From Nitrosospira sp. Nl5 (lineage in GTDB: Bacteria > Pseudomonadota > Gammaproteobacteria > Burkholderiales > Nitrosomonadaceae): a stretch of DNA of 64,000 bases. Positions 38,828 through 48,755 of the stretch are shown in pieces. Numbering within the stretch: the first letter of the stretch is position 1; each line of letters opens with the position of its first letter. A model generated the notes under the pieces. It did not search any database and was not told the origin of the DNA. It was given only the letters and a program-made list of their open reading frames with translations. The position numbers were made by a program, and so were the translations under genes. The DNA lies in NCBI RefSeq assembly GCF_900102495.1, contig NZ_FMVQ01000008.1:1-64000 (forward strand). Reading direction: 5' to 3'.

Positions 38828-40117
38828 CTAGCTCTCCAATTTGCCGGGCCGCACCAGCCGCACTTCCCGTTGCGGAAAAGGAATGTCGATGCCGTTTTTC
38901 TGAAATTGAGACCAGAATTCAAGATTCAGGGCGGAACGTAGCCGCAGTGCTCCGCCTTCCGGATCCTCTACCCAGACAATCAATTCCAGCTTGATTCCAT
39001 CGTCGGCAAACTCCCTCAGGATCACCACCGGTTCCGGATCAACCAATATTTGTTGCTGTTTTTTCGCAACCTCCAGCATGATGTTCATCGCGATTTCAAT
39101 AGGACTGGCGTAACTGATCTGAATTGGCAAAACCAGACGTATCCGGTGATCGGAATAGGTCTGACTGACCACTGTCGAGGTAATAAAGGTATCGTTGGGA
39201 ATCAGGGCTTCGGTGCCGTCGTCACTCTTGAGGACGACGTATCGCGTGGTGAGCGAAGTGACCTCGCCTTTGCGGTTATCCACCGTCACGACATCGCCGA
39301 TGTGCAGAGAGCGATCCAGGAGAATGATAAAGCCGCTTATGTAGTTGCTGGCAATCTTCTGTAGACCCAATCCCAGCCCGACGCCAAGTGCGCCCCCGAA
39401 TACGGACAGGACGGTGATGTCCACGCCAACCATTGGCAAGGCGACCAGCACGCCTAAAAAAATCAGAAGCGTGCGGATAAGTTTCGAGAGTATTACCCGC
39501 TGGTTGATATCCATCGCCTTGGCGTCCATGATACGAGCTTCAAGCGAGCTGGCGAGCCACAGTGCTACCAGCATACTGAGCGTGAATGCGAGGATCCCTT
39601 GCACGATCAGCAATACTGAGAGGCGTTGCTTGCCGACATGGAAGGAAATATCATCGAGAAGCGTTAGAATCTCCGGCAACAGACCTGTTATGTGGAGTAC
39701 CAGCCCGATCCAAACTGTCCACCCGATGAATCGCTCCCATGGGTGCAGCCACTCCTGGCTGGAAAAAACCCTGCGCAGCATATAGACGGTCACGCGAATC
39801 AGCGCGAGCGCAAACAACAACGGGACAACGATGTTGAGAAGATGCGTCGAATACCAGTGATCCAGGGCCCACCTGGCTGGGATCACCAGGGCAAGCGCAA
39901 AGAAGGGGAAGATAAGCCGGCTCATGCTGTTCACGCTGATATTTAGCGGCCCGCTGCCGCCTACCTGCGATGCGATACGTTGCCTGAATTGCCATTGCAG
40001 CAGCCATGCTAGCCCAAGACTTGCAAACAGCACGGCAAGCTGCCACAGGACACTCACTTCCTGCGCATCTGTGATCAGATTACGGAGGAGGCTCTGGAAT
40101 TCGTTATTGGATTGCAT
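38828..40117 (-). CDS. MscS-family mechanosensitive ion channel
   Basis: A 429-residue inner-membrane channel that opens under membrane tension. Five or six hydrophobic segments precede the pore helix GGALGVGLGLGLQKIASNY and the beta domain entry GFIILLDRSLHIGDVV with the TRYVVLKSDDGTEALIPN region. The extra N-terminal segments put it among the medium-sized MscS relatives. I start at MQSNNEFQ; a longer frame adds 26 residues of unlikely sequence and no clear ribosome site is seen at either start. Confidence 0.9.
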   Translation of the reverse strand: MQSNNEFQSLLRNLITDAQEVSVLWQLAVLFASLGLAWLLQWQFRQRIASQVGGSGPLNISVNSMSRLIFPFFALALVIPARWALDHWYSTHLLNIVVPLLFALALIRVTVYMLRRVFSSQEWLHPWERFIGWTVWIGLVLHITGLLPEILTLLDDISFHVGKQRLSVLLIVQGILAFTLSMLVALWLASSLEARIMDAKAMDINQRVILSKLIRTLLIFLGVLVALPMVGVDITVLSVFGGALGVGLGLGLQKIASNYISGFIILLDRSLHIGDVVTVDNRKGEVTSLTTRYVVLKSDDGTEALIPNDTFITSTVVSQTYSDHRIRLVLPIQISYASPIEIAMNIMLEVAKKQQQILVDPEPVVILREFADDGIKLELIVWVEDPEGGALRLRSALNLEFWSQFQKNGIDIPFPQREVRLVRPGKLES

Positions 40118-40210
40118 GAGGTTTGCTGGAACTGAGCATGCGCTGGAATAAATTCTCGCAGGGCCGGACAAGCTTGCCACACCGTGTCGTGGCAAAGCCG
40201 CAAGTTGCGT

Positions 40211-40798
40211 CTATCGGTAAGGCTGTGAGTGTTCGTAGTGGTGGCGCCAGTTTTTCAGGTAAAGATCGGTGAGCGCCAGATTGCCGCGTATCAACAGCAC
40301 ATTCTCCGCATTCTTGTACTGCGCGGCGTGGGTAAAGTTGAAACTACCCGTAATCAGCGTTGCTCCGGGGCTATCGGCGTCAATCACAATGACTTTGTTG
40401 TGGGCACCGGTGTGATCGGAATCAATAAAAACCGGCACGCCGCCGGCTACCAGTTTCGCGATCACGCTAGTGGGAATTCGATGGGTCTGTTCCTTATCCG
40501 CAACCACTTTTACGTCCACTCCACGCTGTTTGGCTGCGATCAATGCTTCAGCAATTTTGCGGTGGGTAAAGCTGAATGCTTGCACCAGCACCTGCCGGCG
40601 TGCATCATGAATAGCATCCGCGATAAGCTTGCCGGCATCATTTCCTGGAGTGAAGGCAACCTGCACTGTGCCGGTAGCGGGAAGAATAAGGGCCGCGCTG
40701 CCCTCATGATGATGAGGTGGCTCAAAGGCTGCTGCAGACGCGGCAAAAAGGACGGCCAGACAGCCGGCAATGAAAGTGCCGCGATCGAGCAGTATCAT
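40211..40798 (-). CDS. phospholipase D-like (Nuc-type) exported hydrolase
   Basis: A 195-residue protein with a signal peptide (MILLDRGTFIAGCLAVLFA, cleavage near SAAAFE) and a single HKD motif: HNKVIVID followed by GSFNFT. A single HKD domain plus a signal peptide fits the Nuc-type endonuclease/phospholipase D group, which acts as a dimer, probably in the periplasm. Its ATG overlaps the rsmB stop by 4 bases, and GGAAG precedes it. The frame extends upstream inside rsmB, which is not coding for this protein. Substrate, nucleic acid or lipid, cannot be told. Confidence 0.85.
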   Translation of the reverse strand: MILLDRGTFIAGCLAVLFAASAAAFEPPHHHEGSAALILPATGTVQVAFTPGNDAGKLIADAIHDARRQVLVQAFSFTHRKIAEALIAAKQRGVDVKVVADKEQTHRIPTSVIAKLVAGGVPVFIDSDHTGAHNKVIVIDADSPGATLITGSFNFTHAAQYKNAENVLLIRGNLALTDLYLKNWRHHYEHSQPYR

Positions 40799-42060
40799 GC
40801 TGCTTCCTTCTTTGCCAGTTCCACTGCGGCGGCAAAAAAACCGTCCGTGCCATGCGAACCGGGGGATAATTGCAGGTATACGCCGGTGTCGAGCGAAATT
40901 TTTTGCTGCGTCAAAAGCTCGGCACAATTCAGCACGTTGAACCGGGAGTGGCTAGCGAGAAAACGTTCGACAATTTCCTGGTTCTCCTCCGGCAAAAAGC
41001 TGCAGGTGGCATAGATCAATCTGCCGCCGGGTTTTAGGAGGTTTGCCGCAGACGACAGAATCGCCGCTTGCTTGCGCTTGAGTTCTTCGATGCTCCGGGG
41101 GGATTGCCGCCATTTCAAATCCGGGTTACGTCGCAGTGTTCCCAGGCCGCTGCATGGAGCATCCACCAGCGCCCGGTCGATCTTCCCCGTCAGGCGTTTT
41201 ACCTTGATGTCATTTTCATTGGCGATACGCTGCGGATACAGGTTGGATAAACCGGAGCGCTTGAGGCGCGGCTTGAGATTATTCAGGCGTTTCTCGGAAA
41301 TATCGAAAGCATAGATGCGCCCTTGCGAGCGCATCAGCGCACCTAGCATCAGCGTTTTGCCCCCAGCCCCCGCACAGAAATCAACCACCATGTCGCTGCG
41401 CCTTGGGGCGAGCAAATAGCCCAGCAGTTGGCTGCCCTCGTCCTGTACTTCCACTTTGCCGGTGAGGAACAGTTCGTGGCGGTTGATCGCGGGCTTGCCG
41501 GTGAGACGGATGCCGATAGGCGAGTACGGCGTAGTATTGCATTCAATTCCGTCTTTGCTGAGTAACGCAAGTACCTCGTCGCGATTTGCAAGCAGCGTAT
41601 TCACGCGCAAATCAAGCGAAGCAGGCTGTTGCAGCGAACGTCCGAGAGCGAGGATATCGGCATCCGGCATGAAGCTTCCCAGCTTTTCCACCAGCCACTC
41701 GGGGAGTTCAGCCTGGATAGCAAGTGGCTCAGAGTTCGGTGTTGCCGCCTTGATTCCCGAAAGCCATTTCGCCTCGGCCTCGCTGACGAGCGGTACCAGC
41801 TCGCGCAAATTCATACCCTGAAATTTCGCCAGGTAGGCGAGTAGCAGGGGACGGGGCATAGTGCCGGCAACACACTCAAGAAAAAACCGGTGACGCAGAA
41901 TGCCAAATATGCTTTCTGCAATAAACGCCCGGTCGTTTGCCCCGAGCATTGGATTTTCGCGAAAAAAATGCCGCAGTATCGAGTCAGCGGGGTGTTCCAG
42001 CGGAAGCACGGCACGCAGCGCGGCGGTTGCCATGTCTAGGTGAGCAGGGGTGAGACGCAT
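40795..42060 (-). CDS. rsmB: 16S rRNA (cytosine-C5) methyltransferase RsmB
   Basis: A 421-residue SAM-dependent methyltransferase of the RsmB/NOP family. An N-terminal NusB-like helical domain (residues 1-140) is followed by the catalytic domain with DFCAGAGGKTLML for SAM, VDAPCSGLGTLRR and ATCSFLPEEN, the last two holding the paired cysteines. The NusB-like part and length support RsmB over RsmF. It precedes the PLD-like gene with a 4-base overlap. In many proteobacteria the gene lies beside fmt and a DUF4390 gene, but not here. Confidence 0.9.
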   Translation of the reverse strand: MRLTPAHLDMATAALRAVLPLEHPADSILRHFFRENPMLGANDRAFIAESIFGILRHRFFLECVAGTMPRPLLLAYLAKFQGMNLRELVPLVSEAEAKWLSGIKAATPNSEPLAIQAELPEWLVEKLGSFMPDADILALGRSLQQPASLDLRVNTLLANRDEVLALLSKDGIECNTTPYSPIGIRLTGKPAINRHELFLTGKVEVQDEGSQLLGYLLAPRRSDMVVDFCAGAGGKTLMLGALMRSQGRIYAFDISEKRLNNLKPRLKRSGLSNLYPQRIANENDIKVKRLTGKIDRALVDAPCSGLGTLRRNPDLKWRQSPRSIEELKRKQAAILSSAANLLKPGGRLIYATCSFLPEENQEIVERFLASHSRFNVLNCAELLTQQKISLDTGVYLQLSPGSHGTDGFFAAAVELAKKEAA

Positions 42061-42159
42061 CTATTGTAGGCACTATGGAAGTAGGGCAAGGAGGTGTGGC
42101 GGCACACTGCACATCCCAAGCCGCGGGAGGACGATCACTCTTGCTATTCTTGGTTTAGA

Positions 42160-42897
42160 TTATTGCAGGCGTCCCTGTTTTAAGCTGTTTGCTGGTTCTC
42201 CGTAGCTTATTTTCGTTACCATCTGATCTGTCACAATACCCATTTTCTCGGTCGCAACGATGCGTACCGGGAGCATATGGTGATCCACGGCCAGCCAGAT
42301 TTTTCTGTCGCGCTCCCCATCCGTTTCCGTCTGCTTTGTCAGGACGACAGTTTCGAGCTTGCCCATCGGGGTATCCAGTGTTTCCTTGCCAACGGTGTAG
42401 CGAACGGGCTCGAGCTGTTTTCCATCTGTTACATGCAGATTTAAGACTTGGTCAGAGATAGGGGATAATATGAAGCTATATAACAGGCTCAGCTTATCCT
42501 GAGCGTTGGCAGGTAAGGTTTTTTGCTCTTCCCCGCGTTTGTGCTGAAGGATCAGTAACTTCTTGCCCCAATCAAAAATGGCTACTTTGGGTAATTTCTT
42601 GCCGTGCTGATCGGAAAAGCGGGTAGGACGTAGTGTTCCCTCCGCAGTAATGATTCCCTCGCTATCACGCACCACCGGGTGCGGTTGGGTCAGCGCTAGC
42701 ATGCCTTTGGCGCGCGCTTCGCTGCTAATGGCGTAGCTGCGCGCACCGCTTTCCCGCCTGATTTCCAGCGTATCGTTCACCTCACCTTCCAACGCGCCGG
42801 ATGTGATCGAATAGCTGATATCGACGCGAGCAGGAATATCGGCGGTGAAGGCGGGAACGCTCAGCCCCCAAAATAAAGCAACGAATAAAAATTTCAT
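42160..42897 (-). CDS. exported DUF3108-domain protein
   Basis: A 245-residue protein with a signal peptide (MKFLFVALFWGLSVPAFTA) and a beta-rich body of the DUF3108 type, with RVDISYSITSGALEGEV, TLRPTRFSDQHGKK, FILSPISDQVLNLHV and KIWLAVDHHMLPVRI. DUF3108 proteins often follow purN in betaproteobacteria. They share a fold with periplasmic lipid-handling or lipoprotein-like proteins, but the role is unknown. Its ATG overlaps the purN stop by 4 bases, making it the third gene of purM-purN-DUF3108. Confidence 0.85.
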   Translation of the reverse strand: MKFLFVALFWGLSVPAFTADIPARVDISYSITSGALEGEVNDTLEIRRESGARSYAISSEARAKGMLALTQPHPVVRDSEGIITAEGTLRPTRFSDQHGKKLPKVAIFDWGKKLLILQHKRGEEQKTLPANAQDKLSLLYSFILSPISDQVLNLHVTDGKQLEPVRYTVGKETLDTPMGKLETVVLTKQTETDGERDRKIWLAVDHHMLPVRIVATEKMGIVTDQMVTKISYGEPANSLKQGRLQ

Positions 42898-43532
42898 TTG
42901 TATAGTCCCGGTGAATATAAAACTGCATCATTGGCTATGGCATCACTCACTTCAACACGGTTATCGAAGAGTTTCAGCCTGCCTTCCATGAACCATCGCA
43001 CGGCTTCGGGGTAAATGCGGTGTTCCTGTTGCAACACCCGGCCGGCAAGGGTTTCCTCGGTATCGCCTGGCAAGACCTGGATCGCGGATTGAATAATAAT
43101 CGGGCCATGGTCCACCCGCGCATTAACAAAATGCACCGTGCAACCATGTATTTTCACACCTTCCCGCAGTGCCCGGCTATGCGTGTCGAGCCCCGGAAAA
43201 GCGGGCAATAGCGAAGGATGAACATTCATTAGCTTTCCACGATAACGGTTAACAAAGCCATCCCCCAGAATGCGCATAAAACCAGCCAGTGCTACCAAGT
43301 CCGGCTCGTAAGCGTCGATTGTTTCCGCCAAGGCGGCATCAAATGCCTCGCGGCCCGAGTAAGCGCGTTGATCCACGACTTTCGTTGCAAACCCCTGCGC
43401 TGCTGCGATTTCCAGTCCCGCCGCATCTGGCCTGTTACTGATCACCGCCGCTATCCTGACCGGAAGTTTTGCCTCAATCAGCGCTTGCATGTTGCTCCCG
43501 CGCCCGGAGATGAGGATAACCAGAGATTTCAT
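42894..43532 (-). CDS. purN: phosphoribosylglycinamide formyltransferase PurN
   Basis: A 212-residue folate-dependent enzyme that adds a formyl group to GAR in purine synthesis. The N-terminal SLVILISGRGSNMQALI is the phosphate-binding loop, and the catalytic Asn, His and Asp are in MNVHPSLLPAFPG and VDHGPIIIQ. It follows purM after 35 bases. It uses 10-formyl-tetrahydrofolate, so it is another folate user in this window. Confidence 0.96.
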   Translation of the reverse strand: MKSLVILISGRGSNMQALIEAKLPVRIAAVISNRPDAAGLEIAAAQGFATKVVDQRAYSGREAFDAALAETIDAYEPDLVALAGFMRILGDGFVNRYRGKLMNVHPSLLPAFPGLDTHSRALREGVKIHGCTVHFVNARVDHGPIIIQSAIQVLPGDTEETLAGRVLQQEHRIYPEAVRWFMEGRLKLFDNRVEVSDAIANDAVLYSPGLYK

Positions 43533-43567
43533 CATGTCAGCAGAGCGGACATCCATCACCCTGCCAA

Positions 43568-44656
43568 TTACTCAATGATCGTTTGCGCTTCATTCGCGTG
43601 GCGTGGTCGTATTATGCCAATGCGCCACGCAGTTTCACCTGTGGATTTCAATAATTTTATCGCGGGTTCAGCGTGTTCCGGTGCTGTGATCAATGCCATG
43701 CCGATGCCGCAATTGAATACGCGATGCATTTCGCTATCGCTTACATTGCCTTGTTGCTGCAGCCAGCCAAAAAGCGGAGGCATATCCCACTTCCCTTTCT
43801 GCAGTACCGCGGCAACACCTTCCGGCAAGACGCGGGGGATATTTTCCACCAGTCCCCCGCCGGTAATGTGAGCCATTCCTTTGACCGGCACATGCTTCAT
43901 CAGTTCGAGCACCGGTTTTACGTAAACACGGGTCGGCGCCATGATTACGTCCATCAACGTTTCACCGTTGAAATCGGCTGACAAGTCCGTATTATTCTTT
44001 TCGATGATCTTGCGGATTAGCGAGTAACCGTTGGAATGGGCGCCACTGGAAGCAAGTCCAATTACCGTATCGCCTTCCCGGATGGTTAAACCGGTGATAA
44101 GCTGGTCTTTCTCCACCACGCCCACGGCAAAACCCGCGAGGTCGTATTCGCCCTCCGGGTACATGCCAGGCATTTCAGCCGTTTCGCCGCCAATCAAGGC
44201 ACATCCCGCCTGTTCACAACCTGCTGCGATACCCTTGACGACGCGCGTGGCGATACCCACATCCAGCTTGCCGCAGGCGAAATAGTCAAGGAAGAACAAC
44301 GGTTCCGCCCCTTGCACCAGAATATCGTTGACGCTCATCGCCACCAGATCTATGCCCACGGTGTCGTGTTTGGCCAGCTGGAATGCGAGTTTCAACTTGG
44401 TACCCACGCCATCGGTACCTGATACCAGCACCGGGTTGCGGTAGTTCCGGGAGATTTCGAACAGTGCTCCAAAGCCGCCTATGCCTGCGAGCACTTCCGG
44501 ACGCATGGTACACTTCGCATAGGGTTTGATGTTTTCCACCAAACGGTCGCCGGCATCAATGTCCACGCCTGCATCGCGGTAGGAGAGTTGAGTAGCGCTC
44601 GGATTCTCGGGTTTGGATGACGTCAAGTTGAGTTCTCGCTCTGTTGCAGATAGCAT
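43568..44656 (-). CDS. purM: phosphoribosylaminoimidazole synthetase (AIR synthase)
   Basis: A 362-residue ATP-dependent enzyme that closes FGAM to AIR in purine synthesis. Motifs are [62 protein letters not shown] and [14 protein letters not shown]. The open frame extends far upstream, but I start at MLSATEREL, which leaves about a 25-residue lead before the conserved region; even this may be long by some residues. Divergent hda starts 136 bases away. Confidence 0.95.
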   Translation of the reverse strand: MLSATERELNLTSSKPENPSATQLSYRDAGVDIDAGDRLVENIKPYAKCTMRPEVLAGIGGFGALFEISRNYRNPVLVSGTDGVGTKLKLAFQLAKHDTVGIDLVAMSVNDILVQGAEPLFFLDYFACGKLDVGIATRVVKGIAAGCEQAGCALIGGETAEMPGMYPEGEYDLAGFAVGVVEKDQLITGLTIREGDTVIGLASSGAHSNGYSLIRKIIEKNNTDLSADFNGETLMDVIMAPTRVYVKPVLELMKHVPVKGMAHITGGGLVENIPRVLPEGVAAVLQKGKWDMPPLFGWLQQQGNVSDSEMHRVFNCGIGMALITAPEHAEPAIKLLKSTGETAWRIGIIRPRHANEAQTIIE

Positions 44657-44792
44657 GCCAACTTTCAAGAATCGCGATTTTACCGTAAATGGCTCACGAA
44701 CACTCCTTTGATCTGCGCCATTCGCCAGAGCGCCTGCGGCGCGTCTGGCTGCATCAAATGCGTACGCCATACACGGGCAGCAGTCGCTCGCA

Positions 44793-45476
44793 ATGAAGCA
44801 GCTCGTGCTGGATATTGTCCCGTCGCCGCCGCCTGCACTGACCAATTTCGTGCCGGGACGCAACGCTGAACTGTTGCAAACCTTGGATAACATTCTTGCG
44901 GGAGCGGAACGAGAGCATTTTGTTTACCTGTGGGGCAGGACAGGATGCGGCAGAAGTCACTTGCTGCAAGGGGTGGCGGGGTTATGCATGCGCAACAAAA
45001 TGCGCGCCGCGTATATCGCGTGTGACGCGAATACCGATTTTGTTGCGAACGGCGAAGCCGATTGCGTAGCGGTGGATGATGTTGACCGTCTCAACGCTGA
45101 GGCGCAAATTGGCTTGTTTAACCTCTATAACCGTATTCGCGACGAAGGCCACGCGCTCCTCCTGGTAAGCGGTCCCGCCGCACCGGCGCAATTGAAGTTG
45201 AAAGTACGTGAAGACCTGGTCACCCGCCTGGGATGGGGGCTGGTATACCAGGTGCATGAATTGACCGACGAGGAAAAAATAAAAGCCATGAAAAGCCACG
45301 CCGCCAATCGCGGCCTCGATCTGCCGCAGGAGGTATGCGGCTATCTGCTTCGGCATGGGCGCCGCGACCTGCCGTCCCTGATGGCGACACTCGACGCACT
45401 CGACAGCTACTCGCTGGCAAACCAGCGTAAGGTCACGGTCCCGTTAGTGCGCGAATTGCTGCAGATAACGTCATGA
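44793..45476 (+). CDS. hda: DnaA regulatory inactivator Hda
   Basis: A 227-residue AAA+ protein like DnaA domain III but without the DNA-binding end. With the sliding clamp it stimulates ATP hydrolysis by DnaA after initiation. The N-terminus MKQLVLDI has a QLxLxx clamp-binding motif, the Walker A is [13 protein letters not shown] near residues 47-60, and Walker B is [10 protein letters not shown]. The arginine finger region and [20 protein letters not shown] at the C-terminus fit. It overlaps the HAD gene by 4 bases. Confidence 0.92.
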   Translation: MKQLVLDIVPSPPPALTNFVPGRNAELLQTLDNILAGAEREHFVYLWGRTGCGRSHLLQGVAGLCMRNKMRAAYIACDANTDFVANGEADCVAVDDVDRLNAEAQIGLFNLYNRIRDEGHALLLVSGPAAPAQLKLKVREDLVTRLGWGLVYQVHELTDEEKIKAMKSHAANRGLDLPQEVCGYLLRHGRRDLPSLMATLDALDSYSLANQRKVTVPLVRELLQITS

Positions 45477-46135
45477 AGCTGGCCCTGTTCGACCTCGATA
45501 ATACCCTTCTGGCCGGTGATAGCGATTTCGAGTGGGCGCAATTCCTCATCGAGCAGCGCGTGCTCGACCGGGAGGTGTATGAGGCACGCAATGTGGAGTT
45601 CTATGAGCAATACAAAGCCGGCACGCTCGACATACACGAGTTTCTGGATTTTCAATTGAAGCCGCTGTCACGCCATCCCCGCAGCCAGCTTGATGCATGG
45701 CACAGTGAATTCATGGAAAAGAGAATTCTGCCGCGGATAGCGCCAGGCGCGCGGGAATTAATCAACCGACATTTGCTGGGAGATGATCTGTGCATCATCA
45801 TCACTGCCACGAATCGCTTTGTTACCGCACCGATCGCGCGTGCATTGGGCATCAGCAACCTGATCGCCACCGAGCCGGAACATAAGGATGGTGAATTTAC
45901 CGGCCAGGTTTTGGGGGTGCCCTGTTTCAGAGAAGGCAAGATAACCCGGCTGGAAAACTGGATGGATGAGCACAACCTGACTTGGCTGTCGTTTCTGGAA
46001 AGCTGGTTTTATAGCGATTCGCTGAATGATCTGCCGCTGCTCAAAAAAGTCACCCACCCCGTCGCGGTAGATCCCGATGCGACACTCAAGGGTTATGCGG
46101 AAAAAAATGCCTGGCCCATCATCAGCCTGCGGTAA
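45473..46135 (+). CDS. HAD-superfamily hydrolase, SerB-like subfamily IB
   Basis: A 220-residue phosphatase-like protein. The DxD motif is in LALFDLDNTLLAGDSD near residues 7-9, the Thr/Ser motif in IIITATNRF, and motif III/IV in YSDSLNDLPLL. HAD-IB proteins of this type (PSPase-like, sometimes named CicA or histidinol-phosphatase-like) are often found next to hda in betaproteobacteria. The true substrate is not known. Its ATG overlaps the hda stop by 4 bases, so the two are coupled. Confidence 0.88.
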   Translation: MKLALFDLDNTLLAGDSDFEWAQFLIEQRVLDREVYEARNVEFYEQYKAGTLDIHEFLDFQLKPLSRHPRSQLDAWHSEFMEKRILPRIAPGARELINRHLLGDDLCIIITATNRFVTAPIARALGISNLIATEPEHKDGEFTGQVLGVPCFREGKITRLENWMDEHNLTWLSFLESWFYSDSLNDLPLLKKVTHPVAVDPDATLKGYAEKNAWPIISLR

Positions 46136-46249
46136 CGCTGGGGGAAGGTTCTGTTATGGGTTGATGAGGTTGGCAACAGCTGCCCAGGCGACCAGTATGT
46201 TTTCCTCTAGTAATTTGCGGCCAGAGATGTTGATTGTTCGCGTTCCGGC

Positions 46250-47227
46250 GTGATTTCCGCCAAGCATCCCTCGCTGTTGCTGATTGTGTTTTTGACGTTC
46301 GCATTTGGCAGCCTGTTTGCCGGATTGCTGTTCGGCAGCGTGGATATTCCTTTTTCCGGCGTTGCCCACGCGTTGTTGTCGCCAGCCGATAGCATCCCTC
46401 ATCAGATTGTCTGGCAGCTTCGCATCCCGCGCGTATTGGCTGCATTTGCCTGCGGTGGTCTGTTGGCCCTGGCGGGGGCGCTATTGCAGATTTTATTGCG
46501 CAATCCGCTGGCCGATCCCTATATCCTGGGGGTCTCCGGCGGGGCGGCGGTTGGTGCGCTCGTTGCAATGCTGCTGGGGTGGGGCCTCTTATTGACCAAT
46601 CTGACATCGCTGGCGGGCGCATTGGCAGCGATCGCCATCGTATTCGGGTTGAGTTTTCGCGCAGGCGACTGGAATCTCTACCGGCTGCTCCTGACAGGCG
46701 TAGTGTTGTCAGCCGGCTGTACCGCACTGACCACCTTAATCCTGACCCTGGCACCGGCCAGCGATGTAAAAGGCATGCTGTTCTGGTTGATGGGCGACGT
46801 TTCCCGCGCCGAAGAGTTGTGGCCTGCGTGGACAACGCTGATTGTTGTCGCGGCATTGAGCATGCTTTTTTCCGGTAGCCTCAATGTTCTAAGCCTGGGT
46901 CAAATGAAGGCAAGAACGCTTGGCGTGGCAGTCCTGCCATTGCAGGTCGGGATTTACTTTGGCGCGTCGCTGGCAACAGTCGCGGCGCTAATGCTGGCGG
47001 GCGCCATCGGTTTCGTCGGGCTGATTGTTCCCCACGCAGTTCGCCTGCTGGGAGTCAGCGACGTTCGTTGGCTGCTGCCCTTGTCGGTGCTGTTGGGCGG
47101 CGGCTTTCTTACATTGGCGGATACCCTGGCGCGTACCTTGTGGGCGCCCCAGCAATTGCCTGTCGGGGTACTGACCGCCTTGCTGGGTGTGCCGATGCTG
47201 TTGCTGCTGCTATCGAAAAAACGCTGA
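46250..47227 (+). CDS. FecCD/BtuC-type ABC transporter permease, without ATPase partner
   Basis: A 325-residue inner-membrane permease for iron-siderophore, haem or cobalamin uptake. About nine to ten hydrophobic segments are seen, with family patterns LRIPRVLAAFACGGLLALAG, LLQILLRNPLADPYILGVS, GGAAVGAL, GAIGFVGLIVPHAVRLLGV (coupling region) and LPVGVLTALLGVPMLLLL. The start is GTG overlapping a TGA of a short upstream frame. The expected ATPase and binding protein genes do not lie on either side, which is unusual. Cobalamin is one plausible substrate given the adenosyltransferase in this window, but siderophore transport cannot be excluded. Confidence 0.88.
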   Translation: MISAKHPSLLLIVFLTFAFGSLFAGLLFGSVDIPFSGVAHALLSPADSIPHQIVWQLRIPRVLAAFACGGLLALAGALLQILLRNPLADPYILGVSGGAAVGALVAMLLGWGLLLTNLTSLAGALAAIAIVFGLSFRAGDWNLYRLLLTGVVLSAGCTALTTLILTLAPASDVKGMLFWLMGDVSRAEELWPAWTTLIVVAALSMLFSGSLNVLSLGQMKARTLGVAVLPLQVGIYFGASLATVAALMLAGAIGFVGLIVPHAVRLLGVSDVRWLLPLSVLLGGGFLTLADTLARTLWAPQQLPVGVLTALLGVPMLLLLLSKKR

Positions 47228-47331
47228 TCGCAATATCCGGTGTGGTTAGCGGGAGAGATTGCCCTCAGGAGATAATAGGTTCAGCCACGCTTGTTTATGC
47301 GGCATAATTCACCCTTTTCGGTTTTGCCGCA

Positions 47332-47877
47332 ATGAACGCTGCCGAATTATCCGCCTGGTTTCCCGCGCCGTCTTCCTTGTCGCCGCGCGCTCGCGGCTGG
47401 TTGCAGAACCGTGGCTCTCTGACTCAGCTCATTCAGCGGCGCTGCTGCGGCGATTTCCGCGTTAATCCGGTGTTCCAGTCACTGTCAAAGGCATGCCAGG
47501 ATGAACTTGCCGTGATGAACTTGCGCCGAGACGAACTTGCGATGGTACGGGAAGTGTATTTGTATTGCGGCAATACGCCAGTGGTATTTGCGCATTCCGT
47601 GGTGGCAGCGAAGGATCTCCGGGGTGCATGGCGCGGCTTGGGCGGCCTGGGCAGCAGGTCGCTGGGCACCGTATTGTTTACGAATCCCGTGATCAAGCGT
47701 ACCCCGCTTCGATTCAAGAAGCTGAATTCAGCGCACCCGCTTTTCCGCCGCGCCTGTCAGAATTTGCCGGAAAAACCACCTGGCTTGTGGGCACGTCGTT
47801 CCCTGTTCAGCTTGCGGGGGCAATCGATACTGGTCACCGAAATATTCCTGCCTTCCATCCTGGAGTTGACATCGTGA
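47332..47877 (+). CDS. ubiC: chorismate pyruvate-lyase
   Basis: A 181-residue enzyme that splits chorismate into 4-hydroxybenzoate and pyruvate, the first committed step of ubiquinone synthesis. Family residues are seen: Arg73 in [25 protein letters not shown] and the catalytic Glu in [10 protein letters not shown]. The order ubiC-ubiA-ubiD with 4-base overlaps marks a ubiquinone operon. The Arg-rich segment [12 protein letters not shown] is a little unusual. The start ATG is the first of the frame. Confidence 0.93.
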   Translation: MNAAELSAWFPAPSSLSPRARGWLQNRGSLTQLIQRRCCGDFRVNPVFQSLSKACQDELAVMNLRRDELAMVREVYLYCGNTPVVFAHSVVAAKDLRGAWRGLGGLGSRSLGTVLFTNPVIKRTPLRFKKLNSAHPLFRRACQNLPEKPPGLWARRSLFSLRGQSILVTEIFLPSILELTS

Positions 47878-48755
47878 CGCTGACACACTTGGGGCAGCGC
47901 CTCGGCCATTACGAAAAGCTGATGCGTCTTGACAAGCCAATCGGCATCCTGCTGCTGCTGTGGCCGACACTATGGGGCCTATGGCTTGCGGCGGAGGGTG
48001 TGCCCAGCGTGAATATTCTGCTGATATTCGTGCTGGGCACGGTGCTGATGCGTTCCGCAGGCTGCGTCGTCAATGACTATGCCGATCGCAATATCGATCC
48101 ACACGTCGAGCGCACCAAAAATCGCCCGTTGGCCACCGGCAAGCTGAGTTCCAGGGAAGCGCTGTTGCTGGCAGCCGGATTGAGCCTCTGTGCGTTCCTG
48201 CTGATACTGCCGCTTAACCGCCTGACGCTGGAGCTGTCGGTGCTTGCACTATTCCTTGCGGCGAGCTATCCGTTCACCAAGCGCTTCTTCGCCATGCCGC
48301 AGGCCTATCTCGGCATTGCTTTCAGCTTTGGTATTCCAATGGCCTTTGCCGCGCAGACCGGTGAGGTGCCGTTCATTGCGTGGATACTGATGGCGGCGAA
48401 TCTGCTGTGGGTCATTGCATACGATACCGAGTATGCGATGGTGGACAAGGTTGACGACCTCAAGATCGGCATCAAGACTTCCGCCATTACTTTCGGCCGT
48501 TTCGATGTCATGGGCGTGATGCTATGCCATGTCTTTTTTCTGGGCACTATGATAATGGTGGGGCTAATCCAGAAACTGGGCATTATGTATTATGCGGGCC
48601 TGGCGGTTGCGCTGGGGCTGATGGTTTATCAATACCGCCTCATTCACGATCGTGACCGAGGACGCTGCTTCAAGGCTTTTTTGCATAATAATTGGGTAGG
48701 CGCAGCGGTGTTTGCCGGAATTGCATTGGATTATCTGATAGGCAATTTCCAATGA
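47874..48755 (+). CDS. ubiA: 4-hydroxybenzoate polyprenyltransferase
   Basis: A 293-residue membrane enzyme that attaches the polyprenyl tail to 4-hydroxybenzoate. The two Asp-rich motifs are [19 protein letters not shown] and [20 protein letters not shown], which bind the diphosphate through Mg. Eight to nine membrane segments are visible. I use GTG overlapping the ubiC TGA (GTGA); the frame continues upstream antisense-like inside ubiC without family likeness, and the next ATG at MRLDKPIG is a shorter alternative. Confidence 0.94.
   Translation: MTLTHLGQRLGHYEKLMRLDKPIGILLLLWPTLWGLWLAAEGVPSVNILLIFVLGTVLMRSAGCVVNDYADRNIDPHVERTKNRPLATGKLSSREALLLAAGLSLCAFLLILPLNRLTLELSVLALFLAASYPFTKRFFAMPQAYLGIAFSFGIPMAFAAQTGEVPFIAWILMAANLLWVIAYDTEYAMVDKVDDLKIGIKTSAITFGRFDVMGVMLCHVFFLGTMIMVGLIQKLGIMYYAGLAVALGLMVYQYRLIHDRDRGRCFKAFLHNNWVGAAVFAGIALDYLIGNFQ

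Noticed and set aside
46136-46249. Possible cobalamin riboswitch before the FecCD permease
   Set aside because: A few bases such as AGCTGCCC are reminiscent of the core, but the stretch is too short and the ordered conserved boxes are absent.
46122-46856. Long Arg/Pro-rich frame on the minus strand
   Set aside because: Antisense to the FecCD permease and its low-complexity basic content is typical of shadow frames.
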